Below are positions 11,097 through 22,073 of a stretch of DNA of 64,000 nucleotides, one piece after another. The notes under the pieces were generated by a model. That model had not been told where the DNA came from and searched no databases. It was given only the letters and a program-made list of their open reading frames with translations. Within the stretch, counting starts at the first letter, position 1; each line of letters begins with the position of its first letter. The stretch comes from Siphonodentalium dalli (Eukaryota > Mollusca > Scaphopoda > Gadilida > Siphonodentaliidae): contig CP136065.1 in the NCBI GenBank assembly GCA_032622095.1, positions 205,942,151 to 206,006,150 on the forward strand, given 5' to 3'. Position numbers and translations under genes: made by a program.

Positions 11097-11884
11097 GTCA
11101 AAGCACGCAAATTTTTAAAGCTCAACGTCGGAAACATAATTGTTCACATTCTCGACCACGAAGCGTTCTGTTTGAATCACCATAGACCTGCAATTGTCAA
11201 AATGACTGACAGCATATATATGAACTGTATATATTTAATCTCATCATAAATAAAGTATATCTTCAGTATCCACAATAGACCGCTTTCAGTTATCAATTCT
11301 GAGCGTGTGACAGATAAGTAATTATAGTTTTGACATTCCCCAACGTCGAAAACTGAAGTCAAGTGGAATCATTATATACGGACAGGACTCATTCGAACCA
11401 AACTCCATGCAGGGTTTACCTCCCATGATGACACGGTAAGACTTCTGCAACCGGCGACATTTCACCCACACTAAGCAAACACAGCAATATGCTGCCCTTG
11501 TTAAGCACACAAAATTTGTATAAATTTTTTATCTTATGTTTGAAAAGTCCCACTAAAACCGAAAAACTATATTTCGAAACGGTGTGATTCGGTTCTCCGA
11601 TTATTTTATCACCACAAAGGTATAAACGCACGTGTACGAAATTGTCAAAACTCGAACGGCAAGTCAAACACAAGAGTTCTAATTTGCTGCAATTTTGACG
11701 AGTGGCTTGAGAAAATCGTCAACAAAACTACCGCTATGATTTTCCATTCTGTCATGTTTTATTGTGGGAATTGCTCTCAAAGCACATAGAAAATTTAATT
11801 TTTGAGCGATCGGGTTTCGCCATTTTTGCTGGAAAATCCCATGCTAAATATAGAAACACGGACTAGCACCCAGCCGGTTACGAA
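11097..11884. other. Unassigned spacer
   Basis: Several overlapping minus-strand ORFs (61-85 codons) lack any recognisable motif. No repeat was found. Confidence 0.3.
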
Positions 11885-12340
11885 GCATGACTAGTGCGCT
11901 CTGGCAGAGATTGCATTCGAACCTCCAATTTTGTCTACGTAATTTGGAGCGACGGATACGATATGTCGATCAATAAGCGAACTATTAATATACCGGCTTC
12001 CTATGCTCTGCAAAACACTTGCCACAGCCATTTTTCAGCCGTTTTCAACTTTTCGCCAGAAGTCAGACAAACGCTCTTTATTTCTACCATATCAAGAATT
12101 GACTAACACGAAATGCTATTTTCTGTTCCATGTCTTGCAACTGGCTGTTTTGTGTTTGGGACCTAAACACCGTATTCAAAGTTGAATTTTCCATTAATTC
12201 AATGCGTCTTTTTGGGTTACATATTGCTCATAGAAAGGTAGTTCAGATATTTATCGATCTATTTCGATACTGAGAAAAAATCAAAAGCGAATATTATGTG
12301 CATTTTGGAGCGCAAACCGCCATGTGGCTTTAAGTCTCAA
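11885..12340 (+). repeat. Dispersed ~450-bp repeat family, copy 1
   Basis: This segment matches 45660-46090 and 60505-60815, both in reverse complement. Shared landmarks are cattcgaacctccaatttt, tttggagcgacggatacg, ttttcaacttttcgccagaa, caaacgctctttatt and gcgcaaaccgccatgtgg. On the minus strand it carries GGTTCGAATGC, which resembles a polymerase III B box. No convincing A box was found, so a SINE origin is only possible. A short related piece is seen near 23575-23640. Confidence 0.7.
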
Positions 12341-12473
12341 GTATTCAAATTACGTGCTCGTCATCGCGACTGATAGTTGGGTCTCAGCGTCAGCTGATCA
12401 GGAACTATTTTGTCACATGTTATTTAGAAAATTAACGAATATTAATGGTAACAAGTTTGTGATAAATATATCA

Positions 12474-12615
12474 ATCAATTAGTTTCGATGATTATATGAT
12501 ACAATTCACTTTTGTAGTCGGACCTATTGGTAAAATCCTCGTTCGCTCCACTCGCTCGGTTTACCAGGCCCGACTCTCCTTGTGAATTATGTCACGTAAT
12601 CATCGAAACCAATTT
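12474..12615. mobile_element. Small inverted-repeat MITE
   Basis: GTTTCGATGATTATATGA at the left and the inverse of GTTTCGATGATTACGTGA at the right bound a ~130-bp hairpin. Inner similarity (aattcac, gtcgg.cct, ggtaaa) extends over about 50 bp. The loop is ttcgctccactcgctcgg. No duplication was identified. Confidence 0.55.
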
Positions 12616-12897
12616 ATTACTCCATATTCTCATTTGGACCAGGAATCATCACATACGTCCAGTTTCGTGAAAACACCTGTATCCAGCTGGGTTCGACGGA
12701 TCATTGTTTAATCAACGGTAATATCTGGACAAACGCGAAATAGTTGTGCTGGTGTCGCAAAACCTGTGGGAGAGATTTGTCTCCGGATGCTGGCAGTATA
12801 TATGTATGTCGTCGTCATTAGAAGGGGATGCGCGACAAACGGGTGCGCATGCGTCGACTTGGCTACCGGTCGCATCTAGCGATCGCTCTTCGATTTA

Positions 12898-14625
12898 TTG
12901 TCAAAATCCACATTAATCTTGAAATTAAATGAACAAATTAGTAATTTTACAGGCCTAAAATTATCTGTGATATTCAAAGATACCAAGGCTGTGAATATTT
13001 TGGAGAAGGAAGCTGAAAACGACCATTTGAAGAGGAAAGCAAGTTGCGAGTTGACACCACCACCGTCGAAAGAGCAAATCATCGACGATTCTCCGACGAC
13101 TATTGGTGAGATCGCTTCAATTATTTCCAACTCCCATGCATTACTAAATGACTCTCCCCCATTTATGGTCCAGACAGCAACACATTCTATCAGCATAGAC
13201 GATTTGTAAATCGGTCCATCAACATATGGAAATTATGAACAATAACTCTAACTGTATAACAACCACAGGAAACGGTGTCAACCCCCGACCCGATGAATTC
13301 CCTCAAGCAGACTGCAGTGATAATCAATCCGATAAGATTCTTGATATCCTCCAATAAATGAACAAGAGATTTGACACGCTGGACAGTATGCACGCCGAAG
13401 TTAAATCGTTCGGAATACGCCTACAATCAGTAGAACACCACATTGGAGCGCTTAACCTTGAAAACGAGGCAAATACGTGCACAAACTGATATCAATTCAC
13501 GCGCCGTTTGTGACAGTGGAGGAAAACAAAATGATTTGGGCCAAATGATAAATTTCATGTCCAAGCGGTTCAATTCTGTGCTAGATGAACTCGATACGCT
13601 TCACTGCAACCAAATAAAGACCAATGAGCGTGTAATTGATCTCGAAACACGGTCAATGAAATATAACTTGATCTTCTCCGGTATAGCGGAAACTGAGACC
13701 AGCGATAAGTCAACTGAGGACATTCTGCGGGTCTTTCTAACGGATACTTTGAACATACATGTGTCTATTGAAATTGGCAACGTACATAGGCTAGGGAATA
13801 GACGGAAACATGCCGAGACAGCTTATAGCCAGGTTCTCGCAATATAAACACAAGGAACTTGTTAGGAAGGCTATCAGAGAACTGGAACAGCCAAAGGAAT
13901 ACAGGGTCTTCGAACAATTCCCTATGGAAATCCAAGAGTATCGGAAGCATGTCCTTTTCCCACTCTCTAAAGGGGCACGTAAGAATGGTGACTTCGCGCG
14001 TGTTTCTGGTGATAAGTTCACAGTGAACGGTCAACTGGCGTATCCCGACGAGCCACATCTATACCGTTGGTATCCTGAGAAGCAGACCTGCATCATACAA
14101 AAACTCGCTGTGAACATGTTTAAGGCATCTACCCTCCCTCGATTTGAAGCTCCGCCTGTCCCCGACCAGGTGGGTCGACCGTTGACATCTACTAGCGAGC
14201 ACCTCATGGGTGCCATGCTTAACGCGTGTGATGCCACTGGGGGTCCGACCGGGGTAGGGTCCGGGGGGCTTCAGAGTTGGGAGATTGACATGTCAAACTC
14301 ATATAATATGTCGCTAAATGTTAACATCCCTGGCACTTTTCCTGGAGCCCGGATGGGATCTGCGCCGTTCAACCACATGGGCCAAGCAGTGATGGTTGGA
14401 TGGCGCCAAGCGACGGCCGGGACGGCAAGGCTCCCGGCTGTCGGTGGCGACACCACTGTCTGTCATCGCTGTAGTGGATTCTCGAGCCGTGAATATGGTG
14501 TATTCACGGCCCGCAACGCCCTCGATGGTGATCTCGAGTTATATGCATTGTGTTGGCGGCGAGGCTCCCTCTGTGTCGATGGATCTTGCCACAGGCGAGA
14601 AGTCAGTTACAATTCCTGCATCTAG
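12898..14625 (+). pseudogene. LINE ORF1 protein (coiled coil plus RRM-like), broken
   Basis: LINE ORF1 proteins coat the element RNA and act as nucleic-acid chaperones. The first part (12898-13209) is charged and ends in a stop. Another frame then continues (13228-13480) with the heptad-like stretch NKRFDTLDSMHAEVKSFG, preceded by an in-frame TAA. The frame at 13443-13847 carries a second coiled-coil-like part, DLETRSMKYNLIFSGI, and IGNVHRLGN. The next frame, from 13810, carries ARFSQYKHKELVRKAIREL and VFEQFPMEIQEYRK, the C-terminal half of the L1-type ORF1 fold, and ends with KFTVNGQLAY. At least two frameshifts and two stops separate these pieces. A glycine-rich tail of no known family follows to 14625. 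Confidence 0.8.
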
Positions 14626-14887
14626 TGGACTATGTTCGCTCAACCCCATATCATGTATGGCAGGGGTTACTGGAGGCTACGCCACCAGTCACCCACCACC
14701 TGTTACATCCACACCTGTTATATGTACTACAAGGTTGCACGGGGGGTAATGCCACCGGCCCTCCTCCACCCTCTCATGTTACCAATACTGCAAGCACGCC
14801 CTGTATGGATGGGGCTTCCGGGGGCCATGCCGCCGGTCCGCCACCACCATATAACGCTACAACACACCTATAGCGTGCGGATGAGAG
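14626..14887 (+). other. GC-rich proline linker between ORF1 and endonuclease
   Basis: Two or three imperfect repeats encode short ATGPPPP / AAGPPPPY-like segments in shifting frames (ccaccggcc, ccgccggtccgccacc). This is probably the end of ORF1 or the ORF1/ORF2 junction of the LINE. No separate gene is supported. Confidence 0.4.
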
Positions 14888-15908
14888 GTGTTCAGGAAGG
14901 TTAAACATATGTCCCTCAATGTTTGTGGCATTATAAACCGGATGGATGACCCTGAATTTGTCGATTTTGTCTCGAAATTTGACATAATCTGCCTCCAGGA
15001 GACGAAAACAGATGATCTAGACAGAATAGATTTCCCTGGATTTAATGTTCTAATTATGAAAAACCGACAATCAGTAATGAGATATAGATCTGGTGGTATT
15101 TGTGTACTTGTTCAGGAAAATTTAAACAAATTTGTAGATTCATAAAATTGTGGAAATAAATATATCATCTGGTTCAAAATCAAAACATTATATAATGACT
15201 GCTTCATAGGAAATGTTTATGCTCGCATGAAGGTTCTAAATATAGCTCAAACACATGTTTTTACGAAATAATGGCTTCTCTTGCTACAGTGAAAGGGCTT
15301 AGTGATAACATCCTTTTCTTGGCGATTCCAACGCCCGAACGGCCAAGCTCATCGACTTTATACCCGGTGATGAAATGAATTCGGGACCACAACAGCCGAT
15401 ATAGATATATATATACCACAACGCAGCTCGCAGGACAAACGGTCGAACAATTGCGGCTACAAGCTCATTGACCTTTGTCGTCAAGCCGAAATAATCATTG
15501 GCAATGGTAGATTAGGCTCCGATAAGGCCATCGACCGTCTAACTTGTAAAAATGCGAGTGTCGTTGACTATTTAATCACCAGTAAGTCTATGATGACACA
15601 TATATTACAGTTCCGTGTACATGACTTTAATAACTTGATCAGTTACGTACATTGTGCGTTATCCTTTGGTCTGGTGGCTAGAAATGATAAATCGAACGAG
15701 TGCAATACTAGTGTTTGCAGTGCGAATCATATAGCATGTGGCGATCGCGAAGAACAAATCCCAGTTGTCAAGCGATGGAATAAAGAAAACGAAATTGACT
15801 ATATACGCAATCTCGATAGTTTGAAAATTTCACAACTAGCGGAACAATTAGAAACCCTAGAAGGTAAGGCAGGTTTAGTACATAGAGGATATGAAATGAA
15901 TGTTTCTC
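14888..15908 (+). pseudogene. LINE ORF2 N-terminus: apurinic-type endonuclease, broken
   Basis: The endonuclease nicks target DNA to prime reverse transcription. The start MSLNVCGI is the conserved first strand with its Asn, and FDIICLQETKTDD carries the catalytic Glu. Frame-shifted pieces follow: LGDSNARTAKLIDFIPGDE (the GDFN-type motif with N replaced by S), LIDLCRQAEIIIGNGRLGSD, and SVVDYLITSKSM with the conserved Asp. After that comes VHDFNNLISYVHCALSFGL (in place of the usual SDH-type end). A linker to the reverse transcriptase (KRWNKENEIDYIRNLDSLKI) runs to 15908, where the Crypton-like insertion begins. Stops occur at 15143 and near 15400, so it is inactive. Confidence 0.85.
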
Positions 15909-15910
15909 TC

Positions 15911-16006
15911 ATATGATATTTATGAAACGAGTCTAAGAATTTTCAGTTTTCTCGAGCCTCCGGCGAGAGAAAACTGAAAATTCGTGACGAGTTTCATAGA
16001 TATCAT
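15911..16006. repeat. Edge hairpin of the Crypton-like element
   Basis: ATATGATATTTATGAAAC at the left pairs with GTTTCATAGATATCATAT at the right, and the inner stem is TTTTCAGTTTTCTC / GAGAAAACTGAAAA around gagcctccggcg. It may be part of the element or an adjoining small MITE. Confidence 0.8.
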
Positions 16007-16540
16007 ATAAGAGAAACACGAATTACATATTCTATTTATCATATGACACCTATAAATTGATTATGATGTCCAAAACGCACACAAATCACTAAATATGACA
16101 TCGGCAGCAAAAGGTTAATGTGACGTCACTTCATTGCACCGGAAGCCCAATTACACCTGGTGAACTAGCAGAAATAATATGCACGCGAAGATATAGTGTG
16201 CTATTCTGTTCTCAGTTTGTGACATTATATCGTATGTTTATTAGATAAATACGAATTACATATTCTATTTATCGTATAACAATGTCCAAAACTATATATT
16301 TCAAGATTAAAATTGCGAGTTTGTGTTCAAAATATTGGGTCAAGGACGAATAATTTGGATTTCCAGGAATATTTTAATAGTACAACTAAACTGGTGACAA
16401 TTTTATTCATCGACAAAAAATCACTGGAATTTTTAATCATTTGTGGAAAATTGTTGATGTTGACAAGTTATTTTAATCAGAGTCTGTGTCCGAATATATC
16501 GCACGTCGGCGTTTCGCTTGTTTGGGACTGGTACCGTCTT

Positions 16541-18067
16541 TTACATGGATGTGAACCTGGATAGATCCGCCTGAAATGTTTCCTGCGAACAATGTGTGCA
16601 CACCACCGGAAATATGTAGAACTTGGATGTTTGATTCTGATTTGATTGTAAATTGTAAGTGGGAATTTGCGTAGTTGGCGCTGGGATGTTCATATTGGAT
16701 TGTGTTCTAGTGGAAAGAATGTTCGAAATATTGCTGTGCTGTTGGTCGTTTATATGGCTGTAGTTGTTGATCGACTGAATGTTTTTTTGTGGCCACTGAT
16801 CTGCATTATTTGATTTGCGGGGACGTTATTTTCGGACAATTTTTGGATTAGGTGCTTCCTGGCGCTATGGTTGAATAATCGTTTCACTTTGGATAATCCG
16901 GCGGCAAGTGCCATGCGGGACATTGTCGAGGTAAGTTTATTTCTTCCAATCGGCTGTTTTTTGAACCATTGATCACCGATATGCATCGACGATTGACGAG
17001 TGTGGGTGGCTAAATAGAACGGGTCTGTTTTTCGCGAGAAGCCGATTGGTCTCTTTGACGCGTATACCCTGTACATTTCCACTGGACATCAAACTGGTGT
17101 TTCCGGGGTCGACCACATTTAAGGCTTGAGTTTCACCTTGTCGCGTTTTCGTTTGTCTTTCTGTAAATTCCAGAAATGCGTGACCACCTTGATCTGAACT
17201 TAATTCCAAATCTCCCCAGCACATGTTTCTGTGTTCGTCGGCACCTCTCAAGCCGAAATGCACAGAATTGTTGAACCACATGGTGTTTATTAGGGATTCT
17301 GGGGTTGTTTTTCCGAACTGATCGCATTCCCATAATTTGTTCACCTCGTCGTCTGTAATAGCGTCAGATTTTCTGGGCTTGTTGCCTTTTCCATCACGTT
17401 TAAGCAATTTCTGTTTCGCGTTTATGACATCTCGTACTTTCGCAAACAGAGGACTGCCAACAATTGTGTGTTGGTAATTAAATCGGCGCAATTGGCGATC
17501 AAAGCTACTCATAAAACATCGTAGCGTGGAAGGTTCATAGTTTGTCCCATCTGGTTTTTTCAGCTGAATGAAGAACTTGCACAGAATTGGACCTAATTCA
17601 TTTGGGGGGATGTTTTGCATTTCACGAGTTTCGCCACGTGAAGTTAGGAATGTCCGAAGAATTTTGACATCGTAATGCGTTTTTTGCAACGTGTTTTTGT
17701 TGCTTTGTTGCAATACGAAATTGTTGATGTCGTCATCGAACTCGGAATTTCCGATAGTCGTCTGCAAATTCGGCCTACTTTCGCTTCGATTCGTCGATTC
17801 CAACTTCAAACGACCCTCCGATACAGTGGCCTCGTAATCTATCCCATCGATGGACACCGCATACATATCCCCCGATGTTGAAGCAATGCATCGGATAACT
17901 GTCGCCACCCCTCCATCGTCTAAGATAACTTTATCGCTTGTAGAAAATTTCGGCATCGCATTGATTCGTGTATTTGTTTTGCTTTTCAAAAATAGTTCTA
18001 TTTTGATTGACGCGCACGAATTTGACCTGCATCTAGTCAGAGATGAGGCTCGACATCCGGCTGCCAT
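16541..18067 (-). pseudogene. Crypton-type tyrosine recombinase (DUF3504-like), two frameshifts
   Basis: Tyrosine recombinases of Cryptons cut and rejoin DNA through a catalytic tyrosine. The likely start is the internal Met of MPKFSTSDKVILDDG (about 17956), and a small SH3/Tudor-like stretch (VATVIRCIAS) follows. The core-binding region reads IPPNELGPILCKFF and YEPSTLRCFMSSF, then KQKQ-like KQKLLKRDGKGNKPRK. The catalytic domain has FGLRGADEH (first Arg, about 17243-17251), then, after a frameshift near 17090-17110, VEMYRVYASKRP, NHSARKHLIQKL (His-x-x-Arg, about 16857-16885) and ISGHKK. A second frameshift in an A7 run at about 16782 moves to the frame holding SINNYSHI with the tyrosine nucleophile (16750-16778). 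A ~75-residue tail ends at 16541. All catalytic residues are visible, but the gene is not open. Confidence 0.88.
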
Positions 18068-18197
18068 TCTGCCAATCAGAACAAACTTTTTGTCAACAAA
18101 CCAATCAAATTATCGGAAGGTGATATGAACTAGTAGTTCATATGAAATTTATTTATGACATACTTTCCAAAGTAAATAATGATTGAGTCATATGATA

Positions 18198-18955
18198 AAA
18201 CATGGTATCACATCTATTAATGAACAGTTTAAAGACATTTATCACGAAGCTGCCACATCAGCCATGGGTACTCGGATATATGAATCGAAACGAAAAGCTG
18301 CTCGTTCGCGACTAAATAAGCCTTGATTCTCGAGCGACTGATCAAATTCGCGAAAACATTACCGCATTGCACTCAAGCGTTATCAACAAAATCGAAATGA
18401 TCGAAACAAGTCACGTTTATATTTAGCTACAAATGCTTACAAACTCAGTATGGTGACCAGTAAGCTAAATTATAATGAATTGATCAAACAAAATATCGAA
18501 CGTGAGACTTACAAATTCACAAGAGTATTGGAAAATAATTGGGTTGGGCAAGCAAAGAAATAATCCATCATCCTTCGCCCCTTCGCTCGATGATTTTCAC
18601 GACTATTTTGCAGATGTGAACAGTTCTCATTCATATACTGAAAACGAAATCTGCCAACAACTCTCTATAGAATTGTCGCAACTTGATAAATACATTGAGC
18701 TCGAAGAGATCGTAAATGCCGTCCGCAAACTCAAGTTTGGCAAAGCTAGTGGTATCGATGAAATGAGAAATGAACTTGCAGATCTATTTTAATATTATAC
18801 TCAGATGTGGTATTGTTCCTGACGAATGGGGAGTAGGCATAATTCAACCGATCTTCAAATCTAAAAAACAGAAACAACCAGAAAACTACCGACCCATCAC
18901 CTTAGTCAGCTGCATTGCAAAACTATTTACCTCTATTCTGAGCAAAACTTTCTAG
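18198..18955 (+). pseudogene. LINE reverse transcriptase, fingers region
   Basis: This resumes the LINE after the insertion. The reading starts with ITSINEQFKDIYHEAA, followed by frame-shifted sequence. From 18502 the frame is open and carries ELEEIVNAVRKLKFGKASGI, the conserved first reverse-transcriptase block. A frameshift at about 18780 leads to FNIILRCGIVPDEWGVGIIQ and NYRPITLVSCIAKLFTSIL, the second block ending near 18955. Both blocks are those expected upstream of the palm. The stops and shifts show decay. Confidence 0.85.
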
Positions 18956-19596
18956 AGGAGAATAACCTTCTTTAGGAAAATCAATCAGGATTTAGAAAAA
19001 AGTACTCGACAACCGACCACATATTTTGTATGAATTGTTTGATAGATATTGTTAAATCAAGGAAGCAAAGTCTATAATGTGCATTCATAGACCTATCTAA
19101 AGCGTTCGATCGAGTATGGCGGGTAGGCTTATGGCAGAAAATCTTCGATATAGGTGTTCGAGGTAAAATACTTGATGTTATCATGAATATGTATAAGGGC
19201 ATTAAATCGTGTGTCAAGTTTAATAATGCTAAATCTGAATTATTTGCATGTAATAATGGTGTTAGACAGGGAGTATACCTGTCGCCAATCTTGTTTTCTA
19301 TATACACAGATGGTCTGGAACAATTCCTGAGTTCAAGTGAAAGTAATGGTATAAACGTCACTGAAAATGGTAACGACCCATCTATAGAGTATCTTAAATT
19401 ATTCTGTCTTCTGTACGCCGATGATACTGTTCTGATGTCGTATACAGCTGGTGGCCTCCAAAATATGCTAAATTGCTATTTGAACTACTGCCGAGCATGG
19501 GAATTACAAATCAATAATACGAAAAGCAATGTCTTGCTGTTCGGAAATAACAGAAAAACCGATGATGCCATTTTTCAATTGGATGGAGAAAACTAA
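18956..19596 (+). pseudogene. LINE reverse transcriptase, palm with YADD
   Basis: Two in-frame stops (about 18973 and 19075) lie near ENQSGFRKKYSTTDHIF and just before CAFIDLSKAFDRVWR, which holds the first catalytic Asp (about 19085-19125). From 19183 the frame is open: NGVRQGVYLSPILFSIY (about 19257-19302) is the template-grip block. YADD at 19414-19425 holds the two further catalytic Asp residues, and CRAWELQINNTKSNVLLFG follows. It stops at 19594, where a frameshift moves to the thumb. The palm residues are all retained, so the copy is fairly recent despite its lesions. Confidence 0.9.
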
Positions 19597-20440
19597 ACAT
19601 TACAAATACCTAGGCGTTACCTTCAGTAAAAATGGTTCATTTGTTGAAGAAAAGAAATTAAGATGCCAACATGCTAAAAGAGCTATGTTCAATCTGATAT
19701 CTAAAATGCGCAAAACGAATCTCTCAGTGAAAATTATACTTGATCTATACCAGAAGACAGTTATACCGATACTAAATTATGGCTCAGAGGTATGGGGATG
19801 TGGAAACAATGCAATCATACAACGACTCGAACTATGGTTTCTGAAGTACCTATTTAAACTTAATAAGTCCACACCAACGGCTTTAATATATGGGAGCTTG
19901 GTATTTTCCCAGTAACGCTGGTTATTAAGCACCGAATTCTGAATTACTGGGGAAAGTGATAAGCGGAGACCGAAACAAGATAGCTTACCTTTTATATTGG
20001 ACCCTGTACAGTACATTCAACTATGATAAATTTGAGAATAACAAATCTAATTGGGTTAATTACGTTTATAGCCTATTAAATGGTACTGGTTTGAGTGGCA
20101 CATGGGAGCCCCATAACGTGATCTCTCTGAAATTATTCTCAGCTACCACGAAAGAACAACTTCAAGATTTGTATATCCAAGAGTGGACACAAACCCTGAA
20201 CTCGTCCAACAAATATGCATTTTATCGCCAGGTAAAACTTTATTTTAAGGAGGAACCTTATTTGCCAAAATTACGCAAAAATGAAATCATCACACTTATA
20301 CGGTTTCGTACACGGAATCATCACATTCCGGTAGAGACTGGCGATTGGGCGGGATCTTCATAAAATGGGAAAATATGTAAACTATGCAAACGTGATGTTT
20401 TGGGGAACGAATTTCATGTCATGCTAGAATGCGAATCTAT
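19597..20440 (+). pseudogene. LINE ORF2 thumb, connector and terminal CCHC motif
   Basis: The frame overlapping from 19529 gives HYKYLGVTFSKNGSF, MFNLISKMRKTNLSVKII and VIPILNYGSEVWGCGNN, the thumb of the polymerase. A shift after 19915 leads to RILNYWGKVISGD-like sequence, then an open frame from 19956 rich in Trp and Tyr that ends with IRFRTRNHHIPVETGDW at 20363. In the next frame, ICKLCK ... FHVMLEC (20375-20432) forms a C-x2-C ... H ... C motif, the usual nucleic-acid-binding end of this type of ORF2. Confidence 0.85.
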
Positions 20441-20868
20441 GTGAAAGAAACCAGATATTCAAATAATGCAAAATATTATTATACTTTTCCTACCACAGTA
20501 AAAATGAGCCAACTCCTCAATAACAGAAACACAGGAGTCATGCAAAGTTATTAAAGAAATAAATTCTCTACACTCAAACACCTGATGCACATATATATTA
20601 TCCATACGATAACCACTCACCACACTCACCTAAAACACTCAAGGACAACACCCGCTTATGTAAAGCATTTACATTATTAGTATAATTACTTGATATAATA
20701 TTGATTATTATGACGTACTATATTGAACTTTATTCTGCATTTATGTACATGGTAGGCTATACCTTTTCGGCGCATGCACCTATACATCGGACATGCTGGG
20801 TTTCCCAGCTCTCCAAATATTGTATAACTGTATACCATTATTGTTTTTTTTTAGAATAAACTTTTGAC
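20441..20868 (+). other. Probable 3' untranslated tail of the LINE
   Basis: AT-rich, non-coding sequence follows the last ORF2 motif. It ends around ttgtataactgtatacc and a T-run, with no clear poly(A) tail. The 3' limit is uncertain. Confidence 0.45.
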
Positions 20869-20879
20869 ATGGGATGGTG

Positions 20880-21340
20880 TCAGAGCCGTGATGACAGGGG
20901 AGTGTGGTTGGGGGCATCTACCCAACTTGGGTCAAAATGTTGAAAATTTTACACAATATTTCACAATTTATTGGTTAAAATTGTTCTTATTGTTTGATTT
21001 TACTGCCTTGAAAAACCTCGATATATGCTCTAGATGAAACTAAAACACGGTTTTTAAAACTGCCCAATGTGGGACTATTTCCATACGAAATAAGTTATAA
21101 GCCCACACTGGCATAATTTAATCTACCTTTCTACATCGCTTGTGATTATAAGCCCACAATGGCGTTATTTAATCTACCTTTCTACACGGCACGGCTTACA
21201 ATGTTCAAGCTCTTTATGTGTTTTCACTGCGGCCCGCGCCGTTCCACGGAATAACGAATATTATTCACTATGGGCTTATTTCAGCATCAAATTTAGTTCC
21301 AATATAAACATATTCGCATGATATGTTGAATAATATCTAT
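20880..21340. repeat. hAT-like relic followed by a small repeat element
   Basis: 20880-21010 resembles the inner left part of the hAT element (tgaaaattttacacaa, acaatttattggttaaaa, ttgtttgatttta). From about 21050 a different repeat begins, with a 49-bp tandem duplication (ttataagcccacac/aatggc, starting at 21094 and 21143). The segment cccaatgtgggactatttcc is matched by a diverged copy at 43030-43250. Confidence 0.45.
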
Positions 21341-22073
21341 CAAATCAGCCGCCCATGTTATGTGAGCTACATGTACGTCACAGCACAGAAAGACTGCTCT
21401 GCTCATGTATACTGACCTCGTCGACAGGAACACCATGTAATGCACGAATCACTGTCAATGCATTACTAGCCCGAGAGCATCTTCTGTGCTACCGTTTAAA
21501 TCTGGTGAATTTTTTATAATATTAGTTGTTCATCGGGAGTAAAATCCAATCGGCAAAGTGATCTCTAACGACAATTCGCTAATGTTTTCAACGTTTTATA
21601 TTGCGGCGTAGCGTATTATGTCATCAGACATTGCTCTGGGCGTCAGCAGACAATGGGCCGCTGCCTCACTTAGTGATTTTGCTATAAGGAACTACTGAAC
21701 GCACGTGAAATAATATAATTGCAATGCATTATGTAACGAAATCACGAAGATATGAGGTTTGATAACAAGAAGATGTTCTGGTGTGGTACAGACAAACGCG
21801 AGTTACAATTGCAATTGACTCATATAAGACTGTCGCCAACAAAGGTCTACTCTATACCAAAGCTTGTATCACCAGATATATATGTAATCTCAACATCGTG
21901 GCAAGGCTCGAACCCAGGATAGACCTCTACACAGGTGGCCTGGCAAAAGAACAATTATATCAGGAACAATAAAAACGTCACGCAAGTGTTAGAATAACAA
22001 TTCATACCATAATGAGTTAACTGGACAATCTAACATGTAGAACATCGAATAAGAACGTCTCACCACACTATAT
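21341..22073. other. Unassigned spacer
   Basis: No ORF with family motifs was found. At 21905-21915 the minus strand reads GGTTCGAGCC, a good B-box match, but no A box could be placed upstream of it, so no tRNA or SINE is called. Confidence 0.3.

Larger units (their letters stand above)
15909..18187 (-). mobile_element. Crypton-like tyrosine-recombinase element inserted in the LINE
   Basis: The insertion separates the LINE endonuclease/linker from the reverse transcriptase. The 10-bp direct repeat TCATATGATA occurs at 15909-15918 and 18188-18197. One copy lies in the LINE target and the other at the element junction, as expected when a tyrosine recombinase joins short identical sequences. 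There are no terminal inverted repeats in the transposase sense. Instead, a ~95-bp imperfect hairpin (15911-16006) lies at the left edge and a short palindrome (18124-18143) at the right. The only gene is the minus-strand recombinase. The segment acgaattacatattctattt is duplicated at 16018 and 16250. Exact edges are inferred from the direct repeat. Confidence 0.75.
12880..20868 (+). mobile_element. Long degenerate APE-type LINE, split by a Crypton-like element
   Basis: In order on the plus strand this holds an ORF1 with coiled coil and RRM-like domain, a proline-rich linker, an apurinic-type endonuclease, a reverse transcriptase and a C-terminal CCHC motif, then a 3' untranslated tail. This is the full set for an autonomous non-LTR retrotransposon that copies itself by target-primed reverse transcription. 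Every domain has stops or frameshifts, so it is dead. At 15909-18187 the coding sequence is interrupted by a tyrosine-recombinase element. The 5' boundary is not defined: protein similarity starts near 12890. The clade cannot be fixed by eye; the reverse transcriptase C-terminus (LGVTFSKNG... PILNYGSEVWG) differs from the L1/Tx1-like LINEs at 32.3 kb and 58.7-63.4 kb. Confidence 0.85.

Noticed and set aside
13190-14058. Minus-strand ORFs under the LINE ORF1
   Set aside because: Antisense shadows of the plus-strand coiled-coil/RRM protein.
21905-21915. B-box-like GGTTCGAGCC on minus, possible tRNA or SINE
   Set aside because: No A box at the right distance and no foldable cloverleaf.
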